In this document: positions 12,874-20,612 of the stretch, one piece after another
Numbering within the stretch: position 1 is the first letter of the stretch
Layout of the letters: the number at the start of each line of letters is the position of its first letter
Assembly: GCA_028866155.1 (NCBI GenBank)
Contig: JAGWIT010000013.1
Span: 1 to 20,612 of the forward strand
Origin: Patescibacteria group bacterium
GTDB lineage: Bacteria; Patescibacteriota; Minisyncoccia; Phycocordibacterales; SBAW01
Length of the DNA: 20,612 nucleotides
Direction of reading: 5' to 3'
Notes under the pieces: generated by a model
Databases searched by the model: none
Seen by the model: the letters and a program-made list of their open reading frames with translations, nothing else
Told to the model about the DNA's origin: nothing
Made by a program: the position numbers and the translations under genes

Positions 12874-13785
12874 ATGAAGGCCGGCCGCTATCTCCCGAGT
12901 GCAAAATTTACCTTGCTGATGGGTTCGCTTGCGCTCTCCGCAGGACTGGTATATGCCGCCGAGCTTTGGGCGCACCCACCGGCGCCCGCGCAGGTCGCGG
13001 TCGACACTTCGCAAACCGCCCTAAGCGGCAACTCAAATTGGGAGGCGGCGCTTTATGCTATACAAGCGGCAAACGCCTCTTCGTCGCTCCAAGCACCCAA
13101 CACTAATGTGGTCGCGCAACTGTTGGCGGCCGCACAGAGCCCCAACGTCACCGACAGTATCGGCCGCACTCTTTTAATCAATCTTAGCAACGCCCAATCG
13201 CAGGGACTCGGCGATGACATCCCCACCCAAAACCAGATAGTCGCTATAGCAGCAGCACAAGCGGCAAGCGCCAAAGCAACCACCACGGTGTATAGCCTCT
13301 CTGACCTATCCATTGTGCCGGTCTCAGCCGCAGCGCTTCATGCATACGGCAACGCGGTTATCCAAACGCTTAACGCCTACCCCGATGCCAATGAACAAGC
13401 AACGTTTATTTCAATCGATGAAGCCGTCGAGGGAGGCGACAAAAACCAAGCGGCGGCTCTGGCTAAGATCGGCGCGGCATACCAGGCGGCGGGGCTGGCA
13501 CTTCTGGCCGTCCCCGTCCCGCAGACTCTGGCGCCGCTTCATCTGCAGATCGTAAACAACTTGCTACAGACTAGTACTACCTATACCGATATGCAGACTA
13601 TCGGCTCCGACCCGGTGCGCGGGCTTGAGGGCCTACAAACATACCAATCGCTCACAGAAGAAGGGGCGCGTATGTTCATAAACATCGCACAGGAGCTGAA
13701 TAAAGACGGTATACTTTTCACTAAGGACGAGCCGGGGAGCGCGTGGAGCATCTTTCTTGCCCCAACTGGCGCGCCTTCATCGTAA
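12874..13785 (+). CDS. Exported protein of unknown function, first gene of secretion-like operon
   Basis: I do not recognise a named family. The 303-residue product has one hydrophobic N-terminal segment (about 12-29, FTLLMGSLALSAGLVYAAEL) after a basic start, so it is exported or anchored by that helix. The rest is Ala-rich and mostly helical, with no cysteine. Helical blocks include WEAALYAIQAANASSSLQ and QAAALAKIGAAYQAAGLALL. It opens an operon: the next start codon is 8 nt after its stop. Its position before a VirB6-like protein suggests a periplasm-like or cell-surface part of the apparatus. The ATG at 12874 fits the promoter spacing. Confidence 0.75.
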   Translation: MKAGRYLPSAKFTLLMGSLALSAGLVYAAELWAHPPAPAQVAVDTSQTALSGNSNWEAALYAIQAANASSSLQAPNTNVVAQLLAAAQSPNVTDSIGRTLLINLSNAQSQGLGDDIPTQNQIVAIAAAQAASAKATTTVYSLSDLSIVPVSAAALHAYGNAVIQTLNAYPDANEQATFISIDEAVEGGDKNQAAALAKIGAAYQAAGLALLAVPVPQTLAPLHLQIVNNLLQTSTTYTDMQTIGSDPVRGLEGLQTYQSLTEEGARMFINIAQELNKDGILFTKDEPGSAWSIFLAPTGAPSS

Positions 13786-13793
13786 CAAGGCAC

Positions 13794-15761
13794 ATGGGTA
13801 AAAAAATATTATATATAGTGCTCGGAGCCCTGCTTATATTCGGCCTTCTCTTTGTGTTGTGGTCATGGTTTTCGGGATCTTCTAACCAACCCCAAAACAC
13901 CGGCGCCTTCGGCACCGCTTCGAGCACACAAGGGACAATAGGTACTGGCGGCCAAAACAATACCAACGGCCAAACCCCCTTGGGTTCCTCGACTTCAAAC
14001 AGCACTGTCCCGCTTGGTAGTGGTAGCGGCGCTGGAGGCGGGACCAATGGCGGTTCAACGGTTAATGCGGGCACCGGCGCGCAATTGTCGACCGGCGGCT
14101 TGAGCATCCAATCAACAACCGGAGTTGGTGCCGCGACCCCGAGCGTGCCCGGTGTCGACTGGCTCGGTACGCCGTTTAACGCCGCGGGCATCAACAGCGT
14201 CAGCGGCGGCGCTGGCGGCTTTGTGCCGACCATCACGACAACCGTCGGCAGCAAAGGAAGCAACCTTACGTTAGCCGAAGCGCTCGCGGCCGCCGGCATA
14301 GCAGGGACGCTCACATGTGGCGCACAGGCGTTTATGAGCGGCACCGGAGTATTCGCGGGGGCCGGAGCAGGAGCCGCAAGCGCGGCAGTAGGGGTGCCGG
14401 TGGGCGGACCCACACTTGCTTTTATCGCCGCCAATCAATCTACACAAACAGGAATTCAAGGGGCGGGCGCTCAGCGCGGTTTTCTAGGCTGCATCGTTAA
14501 TGTCATCGCGAAGGCGACGGCGCAACAAATCACCGTGAGCGTCGTCAACTGGATTAACTCGGGCTTCAACGGCCAGCCCGCCTTTGTCAACAATTTTCAG
14601 CAATTTTTTACCAACGTTGCCGACTTGGCCGCCGGGCAGTTTATCCAAGGCTCGGGGCTCGCCTTCCTCTGCAGCCCGTTTCAACTACAGATAAAAATCG
14701 CTATCGCTAAGGCCTACGCCAACCGCGGTGCGCAGTCCTGCACGCTCTCCAGAGTCATTAACGATATTAACGGGTTTATGAACGGCAATTTTGCCCAGGG
14801 TGGCTGGCAGGGATTTGTTTCCTTTACCACCGTGCCGACCAACAACCCTTATGGGGCTTTTGCCTACGCGCAGGCAGGGCTCGCGACCGCGCAGTCAACC
14901 GCGCTGCAAAACGCCAGCAATAATGTTACGCCGGGCGGGTTTCTTGCATTGCAGGCCTTAAATTGCAATGGCCAAACGACCATCAATCCTCTCGCAGGCC
15001 AAAATCCGCAAGCAGCGCTCGCGGGCAATGTCGTACCCGCGGGCTGCAAACCTACTATCACCACGCCGGGAAATGTCATCGCGAGCACGCTCAACGGCAC
15101 GATTCTTACTCAACAAACGCAGCTTTCGCTGGCAAACGATCTCGACCAAATAATCACCGCGCTCACCACCCAGCTGGCCACGCGCGTGCTCCAAAACGGC
15201 CTCACGTCGCTCTCACAAACGACGACCCAGACGCCCGCCGATATCGCCGCCGAGTCGCAGGCGACCTCACTCCTCACCGACATGCAGAGCAAGACGGCGT
15301 TCGAGCAGCAGCTCGGCTCAATTGACCAGGGCAGTATCAGCGACATCGAGCAGGCGCAGTCTCAGCTCAACTCGCTCGCCAATTGCTGGCAGTCTGCGGC
15401 CTCATCGACCGCGGCGACTCCTGCCCAGCAAGCACAGGCGTCGCAAAACGCGGCGAGTGCGCAGACAACGCTTTCGTCGCTCAACGCGCAGATTGATAAC
15501 TACAACAACGACATCACGCAGATAAACAGTCAGATAGCTATCCTCAATCAGTTTGAGTCCAACCTGTCGACGGCCGCTTCGGATGCCGATGTCGCAAACG
15601 TCACCAAGAGCTACAACGCCGCGGTCGCGGCGGACGGCTTTGCCACGCAAGCTGACGTCACCACCGCCCAGCAAAACCGCACCACCCTGCAGGCGCAGAT
15701 GGCGTCGCTCAATTCCTCGACCCAAACCGGGCTCGCGCAATGCCAGACATATCCGCACTAA
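13794..15761 (+). CDS. Large anchored, Cys-containing protein of the CPR secretion-like cluster
   Basis: The product has 655 residues. A transmembrane helix near the N-terminus (about 4-24, KILYIVLGALLIFGLLFVLW) is followed by a Gly/Ser/Thr/Asn-rich flexible stretch (about 25-160). A conserved-looking central domain (about 160-385) shows VVNWINSGFNGQPAFV from residue 250, FLCSPFQLQI with C293, QSCTLSRVINDINGF with C316, and NNPYGAFAYAQ. The C-terminal third (about 430-650) is a long helical or coiled-coil region rich in Gln, Asn, Ser and Ala. Eight cysteines suggest disulfides outside the membrane. I recognise the central pattern from Parcubacterial proteins beside VirB6-like genes, but no function is assigned to it to my knowledge. 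The start is the ATG at 13794 after AAGG, not the longer frame from 13743. The next gene starts 2 nt after its stop. Confidence 0.78.
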   Translation: MGKKILYIVLGALLIFGLLFVLWSWFSGSSNQPQNTGAFGTASSTQGTIGTGGQNNTNGQTPLGSSTSNSTVPLGSGSGAGGGTNGGSTVNAGTGAQLSTGGLSIQSTTGVGAATPSVPGVDWLGTPFNAAGINSVSGGAGGFVPTITTTVGSKGSNLTLAEALAAAGIAGTLTCGAQAFMSGTGVFAGAGAGAASAAVGVPVGGPTLAFIAANQSTQTGIQGAGAQRGFLGCIVNVIAKATAQQITVSVVNWINSGFNGQPAFVNNFQQFFTNVADLAAGQFIQGSGLAFLCSPFQLQIKIAIAKAYANRGAQSCTLSRVINDINGFMNGNFAQGGWQGFVSFTTVPTNNPYGAFAYAQAGLATAQSTALQNASNNVTPGGFLALQALNCNGQTTINPLAGQNPQAALAGNVVPAGCKPTITTPGNVIASTLNGTILTQQTQLSLANDLDQIITALTTQLATRVLQNGLTSLSQTTTQTPADIAAESQATSLLTDMQSKTAFEQQLGSIDQGSISDIEQAQSQLNSLANCWQSAASSTAATPAQQAQASQNAASAQTTLSSLNAQIDNYNNDITQINSQIAILNQFESNLSTAASDADVANVTKSYNAAVAADGFATQADVTTAQQNRTTLQAQMASLNSSTQTGLAQCQTYPH

Positions 15762-15763
15762 TC

Positions 15764-18184
15764 ATGAACAATCTTCTTCTCAATCTTGCATCGAAGGCCA
15801 TTGTGTCGCTAGCGCTGGTGATGCTCGTCTTCTCGCCCTTCGAGCCGCTGTTGGCTCAAGCGCAGGCTCAACAAAATGCATTTACTTCTGGAACATCGCC
15901 GATTAGCAATATTGCACCGAGCGCGGGCACAGTAGGAGCAGTAAGCAACGCAACAACTCCTACCACATTTGGTTCAGTTAGTGCGCCGAGCGACAGTAGT
16001 ATCATTCCAACCAATGCAATCATGTCAGGGCAAACGGCGGTAAGCCCCAGTGCTGCCGCAGCCGCTGCCGGTACACCCGCAGCGGCTGCGTCGGCTCCCG
16101 TCAATCAAGGCGGTACAACCCAAGCTCCCACCAGCAATTGTGCTATTTGGGGAAAAATTAGTGGCCAAGGTATCGGTGGAGATGCGGCCCAATGTTTTAC
16201 GGATATTATCTATGTCTTCACGATTGGCATTGGTAGTACTTTCGCCTATGTCGCAGCAATGTTTTTCGACTTCGCCATACAACTCTCGCTCAATGGCAGT
16301 GCTTACGCGCTTTCCTTCGTCTCCCAAGGATGGACGACTGCACGCGATATCGCTAACATGGCGTTCCTCTTTATCCTCCTCTACATTGCGTTCCTTATTA
16401 TGTTCGAAGCTGAAACGAGCGGGACGCTCCATATGCTTGCGGCCGTCATTGTGGTTGCTCTCTTGGTCAACTTTAGCTTCTTCTTTACGCGTCTGGTTAT
16501 CGATGCGGGGAATATTCTGTCTATCCAATTTTATAATGCGATACAGGTAACCCCCGCCTCGTCGCAGTCGCTCGGGAGCACCTCGGCCGCTGGCTTCGTC
16601 AACGGCGCGGCGCAATTGGTTGGGCTCAATGGCCAGCCAACCAAGGACCTCACCGCGAGCATCATGGGAATGCTTCAGTTGCAGGGTCTTTTAGGTAATC
16701 CTTCGTTTGGCGCATTTCAGCAGAGCGGAAATTATACTTTTTCGACCGTGCTTATATCACTTACCTTCTTGGATGTTGCAGCGGCAATTATGCTGTGGCT
16801 CCTCACTATTGCTTTCATTACCAACGGCGTGAAATTCCTTTTTCGCATCGTAGTGCTATGGTTCCTAATTATCGCCTCGCCGTTAGCGTTCATAGCCAAA
16901 GCTATCCCAAACGCAAAAATAAACAGCTACTTTGACCAGTGGCAGAGCTTGCTTATCCAACACGCATTTTACCCCGCAGTGTTTATGTTCATCTTTCTCA
17001 TGCTCACCAATTTCTCAAACCAGATGGCATGTACCACTACCGGTACCACCTCAACCTCTTGTAACGGACTCATTGGCGACATGTTCGCAGGCTTATCAAA
17101 AGTGCAGCCGGGCGGATTTACCGCCGCAATCGGCGTTACCATCGCAAACGTGGCAATTCGTCTTGGCTTCGTCATCGCCATCCTCTATATAGGCCTCGAA
17201 GCCTCCAAAAAAATAGGCGTTATGGGCGCCCACTGGGCCGAGAGTGCGGGAAGTTGGTTCGGTAGCAAATATGCAGGGCTTATGACCGGAGGCCTTGGTT
17301 TTGCAGGTCGGCAAACAATAGGGCGGGGGGCAAACGCGCTTGGCAATTCGGCAGCGTTCAATAGAACGGTCGACGCCGCAGAAAGAACAGGGGTAAACAG
17401 AGGTCTGTGGCGGGGTCTCTCGCGGGCTACAAAAAACATCGGGTCGGCAACATTTGATATCAGAAATACGCCGGGGGTTAAACAAGTACTCAAAGATGTA
17501 GGAGGTAAGGCTGGAGGGGAAGGAGGATTTGCGGGCCAGCAAAAAGCAAAAGCAGACGCACTTCTAAAAGAGAAGCAGGAGCGCTCGGCTATTATTCGGG
17601 ACGCAGCAAACAAAGAAGCTCTCGGGCGTATTTCCAAAGCTATAGAATCCGGTACCGCCCCTGCTCAAGCGGATATTGACCGGGTAAGAAACTTCGGCAA
17701 GCGGGAAATGGGCAAGATCTCAAGCTCAGATCTGGAACGCATGGCGCATCTCATGACCGAAACTCAACTCAAGGGCGAGATGGATAATGAGAATCGCACT
17801 GATGCAGAAAAAGAAAGCATCCGTAAAATTGCGGATCCTATTATCAAAGCACAAAAAATAGTAGTGGATGACTTGCGAAAATTAAATGATAATTTGACGA
17901 CTACTTCCTCGGCAGTGGTTGCTGGGGCAACAAGGAGAGGCTCCAATATAAATGCCACGAGCGTGGCTGCGATGAGAGCTGACTTGGTCAATGTGCAAAT
18001 GCCTGCCTTGCGCGCTAATCTCGCCGCTGCTGTTGCTGCCAATAACCACGGTCAAGTCGAGGATATCAAGAGTGATATGACTCAGTTGCGCAACGCTGTT
18101 AAAAACCTCAGAGACCTCGACAGGCACGTGGGCAGGGTGCAACCGCACGCAGGAAATATTGCTGGTTCCTATACCTCATACTAA
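15764..18184 (+). CDS. VirB6/TrbL-like polytopic membrane protein
   Basis: The product has 806 residues. A signal-like helix (1-31, ending LLAQAQAQQ) precedes a low-complexity Ser/Ala/Thr stretch to about 135. Around seven membrane segments follow, near residues 150-177, 197-217, 222-250, 327-357, 358-382, 395-420 and 458-485. The block GWTTARDIANMAFLFILLYI is typical of CPR VirB6/TrbL-like proteins, which form the inner-membrane channel core of type IV secretion systems. The C-terminal 300 residues are charged, helical and presumably cytoplasmic, and are AT-richer than the N-terminal membrane part. The ATG at 15764 is chosen over the overlapping ATG at 15740 because it gives a better signal and sits 2 nt after the upstream stop. 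The membrane topology is clear; the VirB6 role is inferred from topology, motif and the nearby ATPase. Confidence 0.8.
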   Translation: MNNLLLNLASKAIVSLALVMLVFSPFEPLLAQAQAQQNAFTSGTSPISNIAPSAGTVGAVSNATTPTTFGSVSAPSDSSIIPTNAIMSGQTAVSPSAAAAAAGTPAAAASAPVNQGGTTQAPTSNCAIWGKISGQGIGGDAAQCFTDIIYVFTIGIGSTFAYVAAMFFDFAIQLSLNGSAYALSFVSQGWTTARDIANMAFLFILLYIAFLIMFEAETSGTLHMLAAVIVVALLVNFSFFFTRLVIDAGNILSIQFYNAIQVTPASSQSLGSTSAAGFVNGAAQLVGLNGQPTKDLTASIMGMLQLQGLLGNPSFGAFQQSGNYTFSTVLISLTFLDVAAAIMLWLLTIAFITNGVKFLFRIVVLWFLIIASPLAFIAKAIPNAKINSYFDQWQSLLIQHAFYPAVFMFIFLMLTNFSNQMACTTTGTTSTSCNGLIGDMFAGLSKVQPGGFTAAIGVTIANVAIRLGFVIAILYIGLEASKKIGVMGAHWAESAGSWFGSKYAGLMTGGLGFAGRQTIGRGANALGNSAAFNRTVDAAERTGVNRGLWRGLSRATKNIGSATFDIRNTPGVKQVLKDVGGKAGGEGGFAGQQKAKADALLKEKQERSAIIRDAANKEALGRISKAIESGTAPAQADIDRVRNFGKREMGKISSSDLERMAHLMTETQLKGEMDNENRTDAEKESIRKIADPIIKAQKIVVDDLRKLNDNLTTTSSAVVAGATRRGSNINATSVAAMRADLVNVQMPALRANLAAAVAANNHGQVEDIKSDMTQLRNAVKNLRDLDRHVGRVQPHAGNIAGSYTSY

Positions 18185-18192
18185 ATAGAAGG

Positions 18193-18198
18193 TATTAT
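18193..18198 (+). promoter_or_regulatory. Possible -10 element for the last operon gene
   Basis: TATTAT at 18193-18198 ends 6 nt before the ATG at 18205, like the leaderless promoters elsewhere. An AGAAGG at 18187-18192 could instead act as a ribosome site, though its 12-nt spacing is long. The gene may simply be read from the operon. Confidence 0.3.
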
Positions 18199-18204
18199 AT
18201 AACT

Positions 18205-18954
18205 ATGGCAAACGAATCTTATACAGCGGAAGAAATTAAAAAGAAATTTACGTCTCTTCCGCAAGATATCAAGGCACTTGTTTATAGTGTGGACATGCTC
18301 AATGTAATTCAAAAATTAGGAGAAAAATATCAACTGCATGTGGACAAGCTCGAGATACTCGAGGGGGAGGCGGCCGATATAATGACTGGTCTTTCTGATC
18401 CTAAAACATTTGTTTCAAATATTAAGGAGAGTCTCGAGATAGACGAGACAAAAGCCAATGCCCTCGCAAAAGATGTAAATGAGCAACTCTTCGATAAAAT
18501 CCGCGAGTCAATGAAAAAAGTGTATGAGCAAAATACGACCCCCGCGGCTGAAGCGCCGAAGAATCCTCCTGCGATGAGTGTGGAAAAGTCGGTCGTAATG
18601 CCTTCGGCAGCAAAGACGCCTGCCGATGTGCCGGCGGTGACTGCGCCGACCCCCGCTCCTGCCGCGCCCGCCCCTGCATCCGCACAACCAAAACCAATTG
18701 TCCCGCCCGCGCCCGCTTTGACACCGACGCCGGTAGCCGCCCCTGCAATACCAAAGGCCGACGTGATGCTAAGCCAGCCGACCGTGAGCTTGCCCGCCGG
18801 GCAGAGCCCTCTGGGCGGCGCCCAATCAAAAGTTCCGGCGCAACCAGCACAGCCGGCTCAATCTGCAATTAAAAATGCTGAACCGCCGAAAGCAGATGCT
18901 CCAAAACCCGCTCCCATCTATAAAGCGGATCCGTACCGCGAACCTCCGGAATAA
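18205..18954 (+). CDS. Cytosolic helical-domain protein with Pro/Ala-rich tail
   Basis: The product has 249 residues and no signal or membrane helix. Residues 1-110 form a compact helical domain, with LPQDIKALVYSVDMLNVIQK and HVDKLEILEGEAADIMTGLS. I recognise this pattern as common in Parcubacteria beside VirB6-like genes; its function is unknown. Residues 112-249 are a Pro/Ala-rich, low-complexity tail (for example TPAPAAPAPASAQPKPIVPP), probably disordered and perhaps a spacer or binding arm. It is the last gene of the operon and its TAA (18952-18954) abuts the stop codon of the opposite-strand ATPase. It may be a cytosolic adaptor between the membrane protein and the ATPase, but that is inference from position. 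Confidence 0.75.
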   Translation: MANESYTAEEIKKKFTSLPQDIKALVYSVDMLNVIQKLGEKYQLHVDKLEILEGEAADIMTGLSDPKTFVSNIKESLEIDETKANALAKDVNEQLFDKIRESMKKVYEQNTTPAAEAPKNPPAMSVEKSVVMPSAAKTPADVPAVTAPTPAPAAPAPASAQPKPIVPPAPALTPTPVAAPAIPKADVMLSQPTVSLPAGQSPLGGAQSKVPAQPAQPAQSAIKNAEPPKADAPKPAPIYKADPYREPPE

Positions 18955-20612
18955 TTAACTTGTTCTTTGCTCAATATCCTCGCGCGCTTTGCCGTAGAGT
19001 TGATAGGACATCTCGCGCATCGCGTCGACGCGCTCAATGCCACCGCTTATAAACGGCAGCGTTTCGATAGTAAAGGGAGCGGTCGGCTTGCCGCCGATAA
19101 GCAGGCGCACGAACGCGTTATAGTTGTCGACCTTTATGAGATCCGCGGCGCTGAACGTCGGCGCAAATTGCTTTTCTAAAAACTCCGCGTCACCCACGCC
19201 GACGCGAAACACGCACAAGGAGCCGACATTGCCGAACACGGCGTCTTTTATCTCGTCAGTGAGCTGGGCGATGAATTGGTGCGCCACGGTTAAAGACAAT
19301 TTGTATTTGCGCGCTTCGGAGAGGATGGTGGCGATAGAGGGCGTGGCAAAGTTTTGAAACTCGTCGATGTGGAGGTAAAACGGCGGCAGATCTTTGTCGA
19401 AGGAGTCGGCCCGCGAGAGCGCCGCAATTTGAAATTTGCCCACAATGACGAGGCCGAGCAGGTTGGCATTGATATCGCCGAGCCTGCCTTTAGCTAAATT
19501 GACGAGCAAAATCTTTTTGGTGTCCATGATCTCGCGAAAATTGAAGGCGGATTTTTGCTGGGCAATGATGGGGCGCACAAAATCGTTGGAGGTAAATTGG
19601 TCAAATTTGCTGGTGACATACGGCCCATAATTTTGCAGGCCCTGCTCGCCGGTCGCCTGCTCGGCAATGCCTTCCCAAAATTGTTTTACTATCGGATTTT
19701 TACATGCGGCTAATTTGCGCGCGCGAAAATCTGCGTCGCTGAAGATGCGCGAAATGTCGAGCAGAGTATTGCCGCTTGCAGGGTCCTCCATCACCAAGAG
19801 CGCCGCGTTGCGGAAATATTGCAAGAACGCCGGGCCCATGCTCTCAGGTATATCGCCGAATAATTTTTGAAAAATCCCGATGAGTTCGTCGACTACCAGG
19901 CTTTTCTGCTCGGGATGCGCGAGGTCGTACTCAAGCATATTCAGCCCCATCGGACGCTCAATGTGAGCGGGGTCGAAGTAGATCACGTCTTCGACGCGCT
20001 CGGGCGGGATGGTCGAGAGAATATCGAGTACGTCGGTGCCATGCGGGTCAATGAAGCACACGCCGAAGCCGTTTTTAATGTCTTGCGCGACCATGTTCTT
20101 GAGGAGCGCCGACTTGCCGGTGCCGGTTTGGCCGACCAGGTAGACATGGCGCAGACGGTCCTCGTTTTGCAGATAAACTTTTGTCTCCGTGTTGCGAAAA
20201 CGGTTGATACCCAAGAGCGTTCCCGCAGTGGGGAGGTCGGATGGCGCGGGCGCGACATGGCTTTTTTCTTGCAGAAGCTCCGGCGCGGCGGCGGCGCTCT
20301 GGGGCCGCGGCAAATGGGCGAGCGTCGCCAGCTCGGCGGCACAGAGAGGCAGGGCGGCGCCCTCGTCGAGCAAGCGGTATGAGAACGCGTGCGAGAACTT
20401 TTGGATTGAACGCGGCGAAATTGATTGCCACTCAAGCCGGTTGCCCGCCGTGTCGGTAAACTGCTGAAAGGGAGCCTCGATCTCTTCAACAATTGCTTCG
20501 GCGCGCCCGCGGGTTGCTGCCGAAGCGGCAATACGGATGTCGGCGTGCAAAATCGGACTCGCTATTTTATGCTCGATGTTCTTTATGCGCGGGTCGTCGG
20601 CGCCGGGGCGTT
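18955..20612 (-). CDS. VirB4/TraG-like type IV secretion ATPase, 5'-truncated by window edge
   Basis: The minus-strand frame is open from the right window edge to a TAA at 18957-18955, giving 551 residues of the C-terminal part; the true start is off the edge. A TTG at 20550 is internal, since the frame continues upstream. After an N-terminal region (about 150 residues visible) comes an FtsK/VirD4/VirB4-type motor domain. Walker A GQTGTGKS lies at 20133-20110, with FIDPHGTD downstream. Walker B lies in FYLHIDEFQNF near 19380-19357, then LTVAHQFIAQL and CVFRVGVGDAEFLEKQF follow. Such ATPases (DUF87/TraG-like) power DNA or protein transfer through type IV systems. CPR genomes often carry one near VirB6-like genes. 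It converges on the secretion-like operon with no spacer between stop codons. Whether it acts as VirB4 or as the VirD4 coupling protein cannot be decided from this fragment. Confidence 0.88.
   Translation of the reverse strand, partial: RPGADDPRIKNIEHKIASPILHADIRIAASAATRGRAEAIVEEIEAPFQQFTDTAGNRLEWQSISPRSIQKFSHAFSYRLLDEGAALPLCAAELATLAHLPRPQSAAAAPELLQEKSHVAPAPSDLPTAGTLLGINRFRNTETKVYLQNEDRLRHVYLVGQTGTGKSALLKNMVAQDIKNGFGVCFIDPHGTDVLDILSTIPPERVEDVIYFDPAHIERPMGLNMLEYDLAHPEQKSLVVDELIGIFQKLFGDIPESMGPAFLQYFRNAALLVMEDPASGNTLLDISRIFSDADFRARKLAACKNPIVKQFWEGIAEQATGEQGLQNYGPYVTSKFDQFTSNDFVRPIIAQQKSAFNFREIMDTKKILLVNLAKGRLGDINANLLGLVIVGKFQIAALSRADSFDKDLPPFYLHIDEFQNFATPSIATILSEARKYKLSLTVAHQFIAQLTDEIKDAVFGNVGSLCVFRVGVGDAEFLEKQFAPTFSAADLIKVDNYNAFVRLLIGGKPTAPFTIETLPFISGGIERVDAMREMSYQLYGKAREDIEQRTS

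Noticed and set aside
13743..13793. Upstream start extending the anchored protein by 17 codons
   Set aside because: It would overlap the end of the preceding gene and put charged and Cys residues before the helix. The ATG at 13794 follows AAGG and gives a normal basic start.
13721..14434. A long minus-strand open frame (237 codons), Pro/Ala-rich
   Set aside because: It is antisense to the Gly/Ser/Thr-rich part of the anchored protein. Its Pro/Ala composition is what the complement of those codons gives, and it has no start signal.
1..20612. UGA recoding to glycine, as in Gracilibacteria/Absconditabacteria
   Set aside because: TGA ends pnp at the right length and also ends the membrane protein at 5729 and the coiled-coil gene at 9769. 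No conserved gene contains an internal TGA.
1..20612. CRISPR array, insertion sequence or prophage
   Set aside because: No regularly spaced direct repeats, transposase, terminal inverted repeats or phage structural genes were seen.

Overview
The window looks like a piece of a Patescibacteria (CPR) genome, most likely a GC-rich member of the Parcubacteria. The evidence is gene content and style: genes are tightly packed, housekeeping proteins are short, and several secreted or membrane proteins resemble families I associate mainly with Parcubacteria. One module looks like a type IV secretion apparatus. TGA ends several good genes, including pnp, so the code is the standard bacterial one and not the recoded Gracilibacteria/Absconditabacteria code. 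Species cannot be told from the sequence alone.

Layout. (a) 2-1084: the 3' part of a nitric oxide reductase large subunit; its 5' end lies off the left edge. (b) 1098-4492: an RNA-metabolism block of rpsO (S15), a NYN/LabA-type putative nuclease with an intrinsic terminator, and pnp preceded by a leader that can fold. (c) 4443-7720: a single-pass membrane protein of unknown function overlapping the end of pnp, a small DksA/TraR-like protein with a degenerate zinc site, and a YifB/ComM-type AAA+ ATPase. (d) 7756-8977, minus strand: a LysM-LysM-M23 cell-wall hydrolase whose N-terminus appears to lie in a different frame from the rest. (e) 9095-12518: a coiled-coil protein of unknown function, a UvrD/PcrA helicase and rsmA (ksgA). 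(f) 12519-12830, minus strand: a small secreted protein. (g) 12874-18954: a four-gene operon of exported and membrane proteins (secreted protein, large Cys-containing anchored protein, VirB6/TrbL-like polytopic protein, cytosolic helical protein with a Pro/Ala tail). It converges on (h) 18955-20612, minus strand, a VirB4/TraG-like ATPase cut by the right edge. Regions g and h together look like a CPR type IV secretion or DNA-transfer machine.

Regulation. Several genes have a good -10 hexamer whose last base lies only 6-7 nt before the start codon and no Shine-Dalgarno sequence. This pattern predicts leaderless mRNAs (rpsO, the DksA-like gene, the coiled-coil gene, the helicase with a GTG start, and the divergent pair at 12830/12874). 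Only one convincing intrinsic terminator is visible (2153-2194). Two convergent gene pairs meet stop codon to stop codon with no spacer.

The most notable items are the nitric oxide reductase next to CPR-type genes, the secretion-like module with its unassigned partners, the predicted leaderless promoters, and the frame break at the start of the M23 peptidase. No tRNA, rRNA, CRISPR array or insertion sequence was seen. No stretch longer than 300 bases lacks a gene.
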